From: Blastocatellia bacterium
GTDB taxonomy: Bacteria > Acidobacteriota > Blastocatellia > Chloracidobacteriales > Chloracidobacteriaceae
Assembly: GCA_019695185.1 (NCBI GenBank)
Contig: JAIBAN010000047.1
Coordinates: forward strand, 1-59,934
DNA: 59,934 nt
Direction of reading: 5' to 3'
Under the pieces are notes generated by a model. That model saw only the letters and a list, made by a program, of their open reading frames with translations, ran no database searches and was not told the DNA's origin. Of the stretch, positions 27,070-36,436 are shown piece by piece. The position numbers and the translations under genes are program-made. The first letter of the stretch is position 1. The number at the start of each line of letters is the position of its first letter.

Positions 27070-29439
27070 TTATTGGAAGGGATCGGTGCGGGCATCAATG
27101 GATTCAAGGAACCGAATCAATTGAGCCCGTTTTTTGGCGTTCCCGACCGTTTTCTGACCCTTGGTGCCAACGTGGGTGGCATTGCTCAAAACTTTGTCGA
27201 GCGATTGGGCGGAGCCGTCATGCAGGTATGGCCCCAGGATGAAAGTGGAGAGCAGGCTCGGCGGGTTGAATCCGGCTGCTCCTTTGGAGGGTTTGCTGAT
27301 ATTGGCACCGGTGCCAATGACTTCGTTGGGGCGGGAAAGGTCGTGCGTTCCAACTTTCTTGAGCACACTCGTAATTTCGCCATCAGCGCTTACCCGGTCA
27401 GCCGGCGGGGGCGGGCCGAAATCAAGTTTGCTGATGGTCCATTTACCGCCTTTGTGACAATCCACACAACCGGATTTTTCAAACAGGGCACGGCCTTTGA
27501 CGGCATCCTTGTCCGTGGCGGCGACGGGTGAAAGCGGGCTCCGAATCGTCTTGCAATATTCGTTGATGGCATCCTGACGGGGGTCGCGTCCGCTGCTGGC
27601 ACGGGGCACCAGATTGAAAACATCGGCAGCCGGAGTGCCGTCCGGGTTCAAAATCAAACCCTGACCGCCGGCAACGGCACGGGTGTTCAGTTCGAAATCC
27701 TGTACTTCATCGCGCACGGCAGACCAGTTGAGAATCCGCTGGTCTTTCGGGTCACGCGGATTAAAGGTTTGATTGAGCGGAATTGACCGGCGCGGGCCGT
27801 CCGGGAACATCCAGACCACTCCGTCGCTAAGTCCCTGCGGATGGCAGGCATAACAGCCGCACCAGCCGAAGTCAGCCATTGCCCCTTCGAGGACGTTGTT
27901 TTTGGAAGCCCGTTTCTGCATTGGCCCGATGGTGGTGTTAAAGAGTTCTTTTCCGAGTTGGACAATCCCTTCCGGCGTTCCGGGTGAAGGGAGGCTGGCC
28001 GCCGCAATGGTTCCGATAACGTTATTTTCCTTGCGGGCATCTTTGGTCAGGTCTACCACCGTCACGTCACGGGAAACGTAGTTCCACACATAACCACGGG
28101 TATCAATCCCGTTGATGACCATGGCCCGGGGGTTTTTGCCGACCAGAATCCGTTCAAAATTGCCAGCGTCGCCGGCTGCTTTGGGAGCGTTGACCGTCGG
28201 AATGCCGCTGGCATCCAACTCAACCCGTAAAATGCAGTCGCTGCCGCCCAGCACGAGATACCCGACGTTGTCCTTGTTCTTAAAGGCCAAATCAAAAGGA
28301 ATAGTGTGGAAACGATGGAACTGAATGGTTTGACCGTTGACCACTACATCTTTGGTCGGTTCAAACTGGAATCCCCGGTTGGCGTTGAAGGGCTGGCCGA
28401 TTTCGCGCTCGGCAGCCAGGTCCACCACGCTCACCAGGGGTTGCAAAATCACATTGAATCGGACCGGTCCTTCGGGTGAAGCACCTTGAGAAGGTACATA
28501 GGCACGATTGCCCTTGATAAAAAATCCGGCCAATTGATTGGGGAAGGCTCCGGTGGTGACTTCAAAGACATTGTTGCCTTTGGGTGGCACTTTTTGAATG
28601 GCGGCTCCGTCCGAACGGAATCCGGTGTCGGTCAGCGGTCCCAGAATGATGGAACCCGCAATCGCATCCGAGGAAGTTGAAATGATGTTGACCCGGCCTT
28701 GTTTGTAATCGTCGGTGCCGATGATTTTACCGGCTACATCTTCACCTAAAAAATTGCAAACATAGACTTTTTCATCGTTGTCGTTGAAATCCCCGTTGTT
28801 GCTGATGGCAAGGGCGCGCGGGATGGTCCGTTCACCCAGCGGGGCATTGGGGATGTCAATGGTTTTGGTAACCGTATCGGTGGTCGGATTGATCACCGAT
28901 ACAGTCCGGGAACTCGAATTGCTGACATAGAGCTTGGTTCCATTCGGGGTAAAGGCAAGTGCCCAGGGTTCAACCCCGACCGGGATGGTTTTGGTGACCG
29001 TAAAGGTGGAGGTACTGATAACCGAGACCGTTCCATCCACCGCATTGGCCACATAGACTTTTGAATTGTCGGCATTAAATGCAAGGCTTTGAGGTTCTTT
29101 GCCGACTGGAATTTCCCGGACCTTGGTATTGGTGTCGCTGCGAACATCCAAAATCGAGACGGAATTGTTGTCGGGATTGACAACCCACAGAAAACTGTCG
29201 CTGTTATTGAGCGCCATGGGGCTGGAATGAATGGCTCCGGATACCAACCGGGGCTCAGTCCGTAAATCAGGCAGGTCACTTTCCGAGATTTGAACCGGTT
29301 CCTGCGGAAACGCAACGGTTCTCCGGCCATGTGCCGAAGCTTCCATACGATTGCGCACCAAAGAAACGGAAAGGGCGGCAAGGACCATCAAGGTTACGAC
29401 CAACAGCCGAAGGTGACGATTGTTCCGCGTAGGTGACAT
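27070..29439 (-). CDS. YVTN beta-propeller protein with dihaem cytochrome c domain
   Basis: 789 residues from ATG 29439, chosen because GGAGG lies just upstream and a signal-anchor follows (LRLLVVTLMVLAALSVSLV). Residues about 60-450 carry YVTN/YncE-type blades (DNSVSILDVRSD, NADNSKVYVANAVDGTVSVI, VGVEPWALAFTPNGTKLYV). Two CxxCH haem sites follow: CYACH in GWCGCYACHPQGLSDG and CVDCH in KSGCVDCHKGG. The C-terminus (FNPPSLLSTFILGPYLHDGS) resembles di-haem peroxidase/MauG-type cytochromes. Probably periplasmic, in electron transfer or oxidation of a partner. The gene has its own terminator. Confidence 0.88.
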   Translation of the reverse strand: MSPTRNNRHLRLLVVTLMVLAALSVSLVRNRMEASAHGRRTVAFPQEPVQISESDLPDLRTEPRLVSGAIHSSPMALNNSDSFLWVVNPDNNSVSILDVRSDTNTKVREIPVGKEPQSLAFNADNSKVYVANAVDGTVSVISTSTFTVTKTIPVGVEPWALAFTPNGTKLYVSNSSSRTVSVINPTTDTVTKTIDIPNAPLGERTIPRALAISNNGDFNDNDEKVYVCNFLGEDVAGKIIGTDDYKQGRVNIISTSSDAIAGSIILGPLTDTGFRSDGAAIQKVPPKGNNVFEVTTGAFPNQLAGFFIKGNRAYVPSQGASPEGPVRFNVILQPLVSVVDLAAEREIGQPFNANRGFQFEPTKDVVVNGQTIQFHRFHTIPFDLAFKNKDNVGYLVLGGSDCILRVELDASGIPTVNAPKAAGDAGNFERILVGKNPRAMVINGIDTRGYVWNYVSRDVTVVDLTKDARKENNVIGTIAAASLPSPGTPEGIVQLGKELFNTTIGPMQKRASKNNVLEGAMADFGWCGCYACHPQGLSDGVVWMFPDGPRRSIPLNQTFNPRDPKDQRILNWSAVRDEVQDFELNTRAVAGGQGLILNPDGTPAADVFNLVPRASSGRDPRQDAINEYCKTIRSPLSPVAATDKDAVKGRALFEKSGCVDCHKGGKWTISKLDFGPPPPADRVSADGEITSVLKKVGTHDLSRPNEVIGTGANISKPSKGAAGFNPPSLLSTFILGPYLHDGSAQSLDKVLSNATHVGTKGQKTVGNAKKRAQLIRFLESIDARTDPFQ

Positions 29440-29959
29440 ATTTCCTCCGTTGTAAATTTGAAGTGTACAGGACTGAATTGTTTGTGAAGTCCAGGTCCTG
29501 TCCAACTCCAAAATGGTTATAGGAATCGAACCCCTGTTACTCAATTCACGTGCCACATTCAATCCGGATTTTCAAATATTTTATAAGTTATTTATTTTCA
29601 ATTGATTAAAATGTCATTGAACACTGGTGGCCAGACTGAAAGATTGTCCGCTGTTGCAGAATGGTGCCGCTTGGTGTTGCAGTTGACACGAATGGCGACA
29701 GGTAGAGGCGAATTGAGAATTGCGGCGTTGAATAATTCGACTTGTTCTTTTTGCATCGGATGCCAGAAAGAAAAAGGCCTGCTTGGGCATCGTTGCGTTT
29801 TTCGTTCTGGCAATTTATTCAAAAAGAAGCAGTTGATTATGCGATAAAACAATTCTCAATTCTCAATTCTCAATTCCATAACGGGTTGTGACCGGCAACG
29901 GTCTGGCATACAATGTGCTCACTTCACCACAGAAAAGGCTGGTAACTTCAAACAAAGCG
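29440..29959. other. 520-bp divergent intergenic region
   Basis: The spacer lies between the cytochrome gene (minus) and the TPR gene (plus) and must hold both promoters; I cannot assign -10/-35 boxes. Near 29450-29515 there is an imperfect hairpin element beginning GTTGTAAATTTG and ending CAACTCCAAAAT, with CAGGAC paired to GTCCTG. Its ends match the terminator element at 18444-18485. A TCAATTC array is at 29850-29877. Short ORFs in 29598-29852 on both strands have no coding support. Confidence 0.6.
29850..29877. repeat. TTCTCAA heptamer array
   Basis: Four copies of the CAATTCT unit (7-bp period) lie about 83 bp upstream of the TPR gene start. The array has no obvious inverted partner nearby. 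Confidence 0.85.
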
Positions 29960-31969
29960 ATGAAATCCACAAATTTGTTTGCTTCGATTGCAATGGTTTC
30001 CGTTTTGCTCTCGACTCCTGTGTCGGCACAGCAGAAGCCCAAATCCACCCCACCGGCTGACACGCAAAAGGGCGACCAGCCCAGTGCCCGCGAACAGCGG
30101 ATGCGTGCCTATATGCTGTTCCTGCAAGGGCGGGAATATGAAAATCAAGGCGAATTTCAACGGGCCATCAACACTTATAAGGAAGTCATTCAACTCGACG
30201 GACAGGCTGCCGCGCCACACATTGCGTTGGGCGAAATCTATTTCCAAAACCAAAATTCACGCGAAGCTGAAAATGAAGCCCGCAAAGCCGTTACGCTCGA
30301 CAAGGAGAATCCGGCAGCCCATCGGCTGTTGGGAAATGTGCTGACCACACAGGCGCTCTCCCGTGTCATTGACAAGGAAAAGGTGCAGGAAGCGATTACG
30401 CAATTTCAAGAGGTGGTCCGGTTGGAGAAAAACGACCCTGACGCCTATCGCACGTTGGGGCGGCTCTATCTGGCTGCCAATGACGTGGACAGCGCGCTCG
30501 ATTCCTTTCAAAAACTGTTGGGGAGCGGTTTCGCCGGGTTGCAGGAATACCGGATTGTATCCCGTATTTATTTTGACAAGGGGCGTTACCGGGATGCTGC
30601 CCATACAGCCCGCCAAGCCTATTTGATGAGTGATAAAAACCTGGACCTGGCTGTCATGCTGGCCCAGTCGCTGGTTCGCTCCGGCCAGACCACTGAAGCT
30701 CTCGAAGTCTATCAGGATGTGCTGCCGGAAAATTCCAACAATGCCGGACTGGTGTTGGAATATTCCGAAACCCTGATGCGGGCGGGCAAATACCAACCGG
30801 CAGCCGCCGAAGCCCAGAAGATTCTGGACCTTGACCCCAACAACGTCGCCGCCCTCAGTGTATTGGCCCAGGTCCAGCGGCGGAGCGGCAAACGGGAAGA
30901 GGCCGTTAAAATCCTCCAGCAGGCGTTGAAAGGACAGGATGTCACCGAAAGTCTCCAGTTGCAGTTTGAACTGGCCGAAACCCTGATCGAACTCAACCGA
31001 ATTGACGAGGGGGTGGGGGCATACCAGACTGCGCTCAAGGCGTTGGTCAATCCTGACGGAACCATCCGGGAACGCGACCAGCGCAATGCCGGAATCATTC
31101 TGCGGCGGATTGCGGCTGCCTACAAGGCGGGTGGCAAACGGGAAAAAGTGTTTGAGACTTTTGAATACATGCGCAAGGTGCTGGGGGCCAAAAGCACCCT
31201 GCCCGATACCCTGACGGTGGATTTTTTGCGCGATGAAACCAAATACGGCGAAGCCTTGAAAATCGCCCGCGACGCGCAGGTCCGGTATCCGGAAGAACGT
31301 CAGTTCAAATATTTTGAAGCCCAGTTGTTGCAAAAAATCGGCGAACTCGACAAAGCCGTGACGCTGCTCCAAAAGATGGTGACCAACACACCGGAGGATG
31401 GGGAAATCTATGTCACGCTGGCTTCGCTTCAGATGGAAGGCAACCGCCATGACGATGCCGAGCAGACTGTTCGCAAAGCGCTCCAATACGACGAAAAAAA
31501 CATTGACTATCTGTTGTTGCTGAGTTCCATCCAGGACCGCAAGAAACAGTTTAAGGAATCGGAGGAAACCCTGCGGCGGGTGCTGGCGCTTGACCCGGAT
31601 AACCCGACCGCCATGAACAACCTGGGCTATTTCCTTTCGGAACGGAACATTAAACTGGAAGAGGCCCAGGCGCTGATTCAACGAGCGGTCAATATTGAAC
31701 CGACCAACAGTTCATTTCTGGATAGTCTGGGTTGGGTTTTTTTCAAGAAAAACCAGTTTGAAACAGCCAAGCAGTATATCGAACAGGCACTGGGGTACGA
31801 CAACCGAAGCGCCACGCTGAATGACCATCTGGGCGATGTCTATCACAAGTTGGGGAAACTTGACCAAGCCCGGAAATACTGGCAGAAGGCGATGGAATTG
31901 TCATCCGAACGCGAAGACGTGGCCCGCATCAAAACCAAACTTCAGGCGGCTGAAACCGGACAACGGTAA
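29960..31969 (+). CDS. Secreted TPR protein
   Basis: 669 residues from ATG 29960; the frame is open further upstream, but the signal peptide (KSTNLFASIAMVSVLLSTPVSAQ) fixes this start. About 15 TPR-like units follow: LFLQGREYENQGEFQRAINTY, APHIALGEIYFQNQNSREAENEA, PDAYRTLGRLYLAANDVDSALD, and near the end PTAMNNLGYFLSERN and FLDSLGWVFFKKNQFETAKQY. This looks like an outer-membrane-associated or periplasmic scaffold, as in surface-lipoprotein or secretion assembly factors. No enzyme domain is present. A strong terminator closes the gene. Confidence 0.88.
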   Translation: MKSTNLFASIAMVSVLLSTPVSAQQKPKSTPPADTQKGDQPSAREQRMRAYMLFLQGREYENQGEFQRAINTYKEVIQLDGQAAAPHIALGEIYFQNQNSREAENEARKAVTLDKENPAAHRLLGNVLTTQALSRVIDKEKVQEAITQFQEVVRLEKNDPDAYRTLGRLYLAANDVDSALDSFQKLLGSGFAGLQEYRIVSRIYFDKGRYRDAAHTARQAYLMSDKNLDLAVMLAQSLVRSGQTTEALEVYQDVLPENSNNAGLVLEYSETLMRAGKYQPAAAEAQKILDLDPNNVAALSVLAQVQRRSGKREEAVKILQQALKGQDVTESLQLQFELAETLIELNRIDEGVGAYQTALKALVNPDGTIRERDQRNAGIILRRIAAAYKAGGKREKVFETFEYMRKVLGAKSTLPDTLTVDFLRDETKYGEALKIARDAQVRYPEERQFKYFEAQLLQKIGELDKAVTLLQKMVTNTPEDGEIYVTLASLQMEGNRHDDAEQTVRKALQYDEKNIDYLLLLSSIQDRKKQFKESEETLRRVLALDPDNPTAMNNLGYFLSERNIKLEEAQALIQRAVNIEPTNSSFLDSLGWVFFKKNQFETAKQYIEQALGYDNRSATLNDHLGDVYHKLGKLDQARKYWQKAMELSSEREDVARIKTKLQAAETGQR

Positions 31970-31988
31970 AGAACCGCCGGTTTTTCGA

Positions 31989-32051
31989 AAAAAAGGAAAA
32001 GGTGAACCGGTCTGTTCCACCCACCAGGTCACCTTTTCCTTTTTCCTTTTT
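31989..32051 (+). terminator. Terminator after the TPR gene
   Basis: AAAAAGGAAAAGGTGA (31989-32004) pairs with TCACCTTTTCCTTTTT (32029-32044) over a 24-base loop, and a further CCTTTTT run follows. It separates the TPR gene from the downstream sensor kinase gene. Confidence 0.88.
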
Positions 32052-32115
32052 CGCCAATTCGTTCTAAAATCCCCCACGCCGCCTCAACAACCCACTCATT
32101 CGGACAGGTGCCGGC

Positions 32116-35100
32116 ATGCCACGATTTTCAATTCGGGAAATGCTGAGGGTTTTGTATTTCATTGCATTTTTTGGATGGACGTGTCTCTGGACCCCCCTGT
32201 CTGCCTACGGCCTTGACCCCAACAAGGCGATTACCCAATACAACCACAATATTTGGCAGGACGGTTTGCCCCATAATTCCGTGACTTCGATTGCCCAAAC
32301 CAGAGACGGGTACCTGTGGTTTGGCACCTATGAAGGACTGGTTCGTTTTAACGGGGTGGAATTTACCGTCTTTGATAAAAACAATACGCCCACCTTTGCC
32401 AAAAACGGGATTTTGGCTTTGCAGACCACATCCGACGGGGCCCTGTGGATTGGCACCAATGGGGGCGGGGTCTTACGTTACAAGGACTACCAGTTCACTC
32501 ATTTTGGCAAAGCCGATGGGATTGCGAATGATTATATCCTCACCATGTTTGAGGACAGCCGCCGGACTTTGTGGATTGGAACTGATAGCGGCGGTTTATG
32601 CGCCTTTCAAAATCAGCACTTTCAGGTTTACGGGGTGGCCGAAGGGTTGACCGATACCACCGTGCGGTCCATCAACGAGGCACCCAACGGGGATGTCTGG
32701 ATTGGAACCGCCTCCGCCGGCCTGTTCCGGTTTCGCAACGGAACCCTGACGCCGTTTATGCTCAGGACCGGACAAAGCAATGACACCATTCTTTCGATGG
32801 GTCGTGATGCGAGTGGTGCCATCTGGGTCGGAACCGGCAGTGGCAGCATTTATCAAATCAATCACGATACAATCGAACTAGTGGGACATGCTTTTCAGGA
32901 TCCGATTCTGGCCCTCTATCGCACCCGCGAGGGAGGCATGTGGATTGGCTCGGCAGCCGAAGGGCTGTCCCGGATTTTCAACGGACGATTGTCCACCTAC
33001 GGCATCCGCGAAGGGCTGTCCAACAATGTGGTGCGGGCCATTTTTGAAGACCGGGAAGGCAGCCTGTGGGTTGGTACCGATGGCGGTATCAACCGCTTCA
33101 AAGAAGGCAAATTCCTGAATTTCACCATCCAGGAAGGGTTGGCGGGAAATGATGCGCGCCCGATTTTCCAGGACCGTTCCGGTGCGATTTGGATTGGTAC
33201 AATTGGGGGCGGTCTCAGTTGCTATCAAGACGGGAAGTTTACCACCTACACCACCAAGGATGGATTGTCCCGCAATATCGTGCGGGCGCTCTGCCAGGAT
33301 GCTGCCGGGGCACTCTGGATTGGAACGGACGGCGGAGGGTTGTGCCGATTTCAGGATGGAAAATTTACCACCTACTCCACTCAGGACGGGCTGCCGCACC
33401 ATACCATCCGGGCCGTCACGCCCAGCCAGGACGGCGGGCTGTGGGTTGGTACCTACGGGCACGGCCTGTGCTATTTCAAGGATGGGAAGTTTACCACCTA
33501 CACCACCAAGGATGGGTTGGCCCGGAATGTGATTTTCGGGCTCTTTGAAGACCGCCGGGGAACCCTGTGGGTCAGCACCTTCGGTGGTGGCGTGACCTGG
33601 TACAAAGACGGAACCTGGAGTGTACTCAGCACCAAACAGGGAATGGCCAACGACCAGGTTTGGGCTTTTTATGAAGACCAGGCGGAAGACGCCATGTGGA
33701 TGGGGACCAATGGCGGTCTGGCTCTTTATCGGAATGGCCGGGTCACCAGTTTCACTGGCAAACAGGGACTGGTAGATGAAGGCATTTTCCAGGTACTGGA
33801 AGACGGCAAGGGGTTTTTATGGTGCAGTACCGGGAAAGGGATTTTTCGGGTCAATAAAAAGGTTCTGCTTGATATTGCCAACCACGTGACAGAGAAACCG
33901 GCGGTCATGGTTCAGTACAATAAAGCCGACGGATTGAGTGGCAACCAGTGCAGTGGGGCCTGTTTTCCGGCTGGCTGGAAGGCGGCGGATGGCCGGTTGT
34001 GGATTCCCACCAATGCCGGTGTTACGGTGATTGACCCAAACAATATTCAGGTCAATCTGCAACCGCCTCCAGTGAAGATTGAACGGGTGACGGTGGATGG
34101 CGAACCGGTGGTCCTGACCGGCCCCATTGAAATTCCGCCGGGCCGGGACAAAATCGAGTTTTTCTTTGCCGGGTTGACCTTTCTGGCCCCTGAAAAAGTC
34201 CGGTTTCGCTATAAACTTGAAGGCTATGACCGGGACTGGCTGGACGCCGGTACTTCCCGCAGTGTGCGTTACACGAATCTCCCGCCCCATTCCTACCGGT
34301 TTCGGGTGATTGCCTGTAACAATGACGGGATTTGGAACGAGCAGGGAGACCAGATTCAATTTTCCCTGCGCCCCTATCTCTATCAAACCAATCTGGCGAT
34401 TTTGTTTTATCTGGCAACCTTCGGGGCGCTGGTCTTTGGCGGGGTCCGGTATCGGACCGCCACGCTCCGGCACCGGAATGAAGCCCTGGAGGCAAAGGTC
34501 CGCAGCCGCACGGCAGAGTTGGCAAAAACCGTGGAACAACTCCGTTTTTCCGAAACCGAATTGCAGGAGAAAGCAACTGAACTGGCCGGGTTGGTGGAAC
34601 AGTTGCAAAGTTCGGAAAAACGGGCACAGGAAGCCAATCACGCCAAAAGCGTTTTTTTGGCCAACATGAGCCATGAACTGCGAACCCCGCTGAATGCGGT
34701 GTTGGGGTTTGCCCAATTGATGGAACGCGAACGCAACCGCACTGCCGAGGACCGCAAACGGCTGGGTATCATTATGCGGAGCGGCGAACATTTGCTGGGC
34801 CTCATCAACGACGTGCTTTCGATTTCCAAAATCGAGGCAGGCAAACTGACACTCATTGAACAGACTTTCGAACTGACCCGGTTGCTGCAAACACTGGAGG
34901 AGATGTTCCAGTTACGGGCGCAAAGCAAGGCCCTCAAACTGAAGTTTGAAATTGCTCCCGACCTGCCGCAGTTTATTGTCGGGGATGAAGGCAAGCTGCG
35001 CCAGATTCTCATCAACCTGATTGGCAACGGACTGAAATTCACCAAAATCGGCTATGTTGCCGTCCGGGTGCAATATCGGGAGGGGGCGTGCCGTTTTGAG

Positions 35101-36153
35101 GTGGAAGACACCGGAATGGGGATTGGCCAGAACGAACTGGCAAACCTCTTTGAAGCATTTGTCCAAACCGAGAGCGGACGTAAAATCCAGGAAGGGACCG
35201 GCCTGGGATTGACCATCAGCCAGAATTTCGTCCGGCTGATGGGTGGGGAAATCGAGGTTGTCAGCCAGGAAGGCAAAGGCTCCACCTTTAGCTTTGAAAT
35301 TCCGGTCAAAGTGGCGGCTAAAACCGACCGGCGGCAGAAACGACGGCGGGCATTGCGGCTGGTGCCAGGGCAACCCCGGTTCCGGATTTTGATTGTGGAT
35401 GATGCCGACGACAGCCGGAAACTGATGAACCTGCTCCTTTCATCACTGGGTTTTGACGTGCGCGAAGCCATCAACGGACGCCATGCGATTGAGGTTTGGT
35501 CGGAATGGTATCCGCACCTGATTTGGATGGATATGAGCATGCCGGTCATGTCGGGCTATGAGGCGACCCGCGAAATTCGCCACCGGTTTGAGTCCCTCAG
35601 GCACAACGGAAAACACTCAGAACGGAAAGATGTGGAACCGGCTGAAAACGGACAGCGGAAAAAGCGCAACACCGGTTCCATTCAGATTCCTCTGCCGAAC
35701 CCTTCCATCCGGGATTTGCTCAATCCGGAGCCAACCCTTCTTGGCCCCAAAATCATTGCGCTTTCAGCCAGTGTACTGGAACAAGAGCGGTTACGTATTC
35801 TGGAAGCCGGTTGTGATGACTTTGTCGCCAAACCGTATCGGGAAGCAATCATCATTGACAAAATGGCCGAACACCTGGGAGTGAAGTTCCTGTTTGAAGG
35901 AGACCCGCAACCGGTGGTCGCGGCTTCCCCTCCGGATGAACTTCCCCACCCCGACCGCTTACGGCACCAATGTGCCGGTCTGCCCCAGCCCCTGGTCGCC
36001 CGCCTCAAAAAAGAACTGGAGGCCGGGGATGTGGATGGAGCCCTGGTGGTGGCCGGGCAAATTCAAGAACATAATGCAGAGCTGGCTCAGGAAATGCGTG
36101 AGTTCATTCGCACCTACCGGTTTGACGAACTCCTGGGGTTGTTTGAAAACTAA
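32116..36153 (+). CDS. Hybrid sensor histidine kinase with two-component-regulator propeller
   Basis: 1,345 residues from ATG 32116. A signal-like helix precedes a periplasmic Reg_prop propeller (about 40-640) with repeated LWIGTDGGGLCRFQDGKFTTY-type blades (motif broken by variants). A Y_Y_Y domain (about 675-750; RFRYKLEGYDRDWLDAG) is followed by a membrane helix at about 758-776 and a coiled coil. The HisKA box is ANMSHELRTPLNAVLGFA with His about 853. The HATPase runs about 900-1065 (LINLIGNGLKFT, EDTGMGIG, GTGLGL). A receiver (ILIVDDADDSR) carries Asp1139 and Lys1239. The D-to-K distance is about 100 rather than about 50 residues, because of an insert. A helical tail of about 60 residues ends the protein. 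Confidence 0.94.
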   Translation: MPRFSIREMLRVLYFIAFFGWTCLWTPLSAYGLDPNKAITQYNHNIWQDGLPHNSVTSIAQTRDGYLWFGTYEGLVRFNGVEFTVFDKNNTPTFAKNGILALQTTSDGALWIGTNGGGVLRYKDYQFTHFGKADGIANDYILTMFEDSRRTLWIGTDSGGLCAFQNQHFQVYGVAEGLTDTTVRSINEAPNGDVWIGTASAGLFRFRNGTLTPFMLRTGQSNDTILSMGRDASGAIWVGTGSGSIYQINHDTIELVGHAFQDPILALYRTREGGMWIGSAAEGLSRIFNGRLSTYGIREGLSNNVVRAIFEDREGSLWVGTDGGINRFKEGKFLNFTIQEGLAGNDARPIFQDRSGAIWIGTIGGGLSCYQDGKFTTYTTKDGLSRNIVRALCQDAAGALWIGTDGGGLCRFQDGKFTTYSTQDGLPHHTIRAVTPSQDGGLWVGTYGHGLCYFKDGKFTTYTTKDGLARNVIFGLFEDRRGTLWVSTFGGGVTWYKDGTWSVLSTKQGMANDQVWAFYEDQAEDAMWMGTNGGLALYRNGRVTSFTGKQGLVDEGIFQVLEDGKGFLWCSTGKGIFRVNKKVLLDIANHVTEKPAVMVQYNKADGLSGNQCSGACFPAGWKAADGRLWIPTNAGVTVIDPNNIQVNLQPPPVKIERVTVDGEPVVLTGPIEIPPGRDKIEFFFAGLTFLAPEKVRFRYKLEGYDRDWLDAGTSRSVRYTNLPPHSYRFRVIACNNDGIWNEQGDQIQFSLRPYLYQTNLAILFYLATFGALVFGGVRYRTATLRHRNEALEAKVRSRTAELAKTVEQLRFSETELQEKATELAGLVEQLQSSEKRAQEANHAKSVFLANMSHELRTPLNAVLGFAQLMERERNRTAEDRKRLGIIMRSGEHLLGLINDVLSISKIEAGKLTLIEQTFELTRLLQTLEEMFQLRAQSKALKLKFEIAPDLPQFIVGDEGKLRQILINLIGNGLKFTKIGYVAVRVQYREGACRFEVEDTGMGIGQNELANLFEAFVQTESGRKIQEGTGLGLTISQNFVRLMGGEIEVVSQEGKGSTFSFEIPVKVAAKTDRRQKRRRALRLVPGQPRFRILIVDDADDSRKLMNLLLSSLGFDVREAINGRHAIEVWSEWYPHLIWMDMSMPVMSGYEATREIRHRFESLRHNGKHSERKDVEPAENGQRKKRNTGSIQIPLPNPSIRDLLNPEPTLLGPKIIALSASVLEQERLRILEAGCDDFVAKPYREAIIIDKMAEHLGVKFLFEGDPQPVVAASPPDELPHPDRLRHQCAGLPQPLVARLKKELEAGDVDGALVVAGQIQEHNAELAQEMREFIRTYRFDELLGLFEN

Positions 36154-36183
36154 GGGGGATGGGGGAGCCAAAACGATACGCAT

Positions 36184-36422
36184 TCAGGGTTCAGGGTTTA
36201 GGGTCCAGGGTTCAGGGTTTAGGGTCCAGGGTTCAGGATTTGGGTTTTGGATTTTGGATTTTGGATTTTCGATTTTCGTATACCAGAAAAATCGAGGTTT
36301 TGAAGTGGCTTTCAATTCTCAATTCTCAATTCTCAATTAAAAAAGCCCCTGAACCCTGGACCCTGGACCCTGGACCCTGAACCCTGAACCCTGAACCCTG
36401 AACCCTGAACCCTGAACCCTGA
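36184..36422. repeat. Composite repeat element: GGGTTCA arms, 7-bp core arrays, inverted
   Basis: Left arm 36184-36238 (GGGTTCA, GGGTTTA, GGGTCCA copies), then a GGATTTT array (about 36238-36277). Next come a shared core reading GAAAAATCGAGG, GGCTTTCAATTC and a TTCTCAA array (36312-36339). The right arm is about 36347-36422 (CCCTGAA/CCCTGGA, about 11 copies). It fills the whole spacer between the two paralogous sensor genes and ends 14 bp before the next start codon. The core, in reverse, recurs at 52665-52735 and 55987-56052. Confidence 0.92.
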
Positions 36423-36436
36423 GTCCCAATCCCGAC

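Noticed and set aside
29598..29852. Small ORFs of 81 and 84 residues in the divergent spacer
   Set aside because: No ribosome site or family features; frames overlap on both strands.
30257..31681. 474-residue minus-strand frame
   Set aside because: It is antisense to the TPR protein, which has a signal peptide and clear TPR repeats.
36184..36422. Eukaryotic telomere DNA (TTTAGGG)
   Set aside because: The motif is mixed with GGGTTCA and GGGTCCA copies and sits between bacterial genes in several places.
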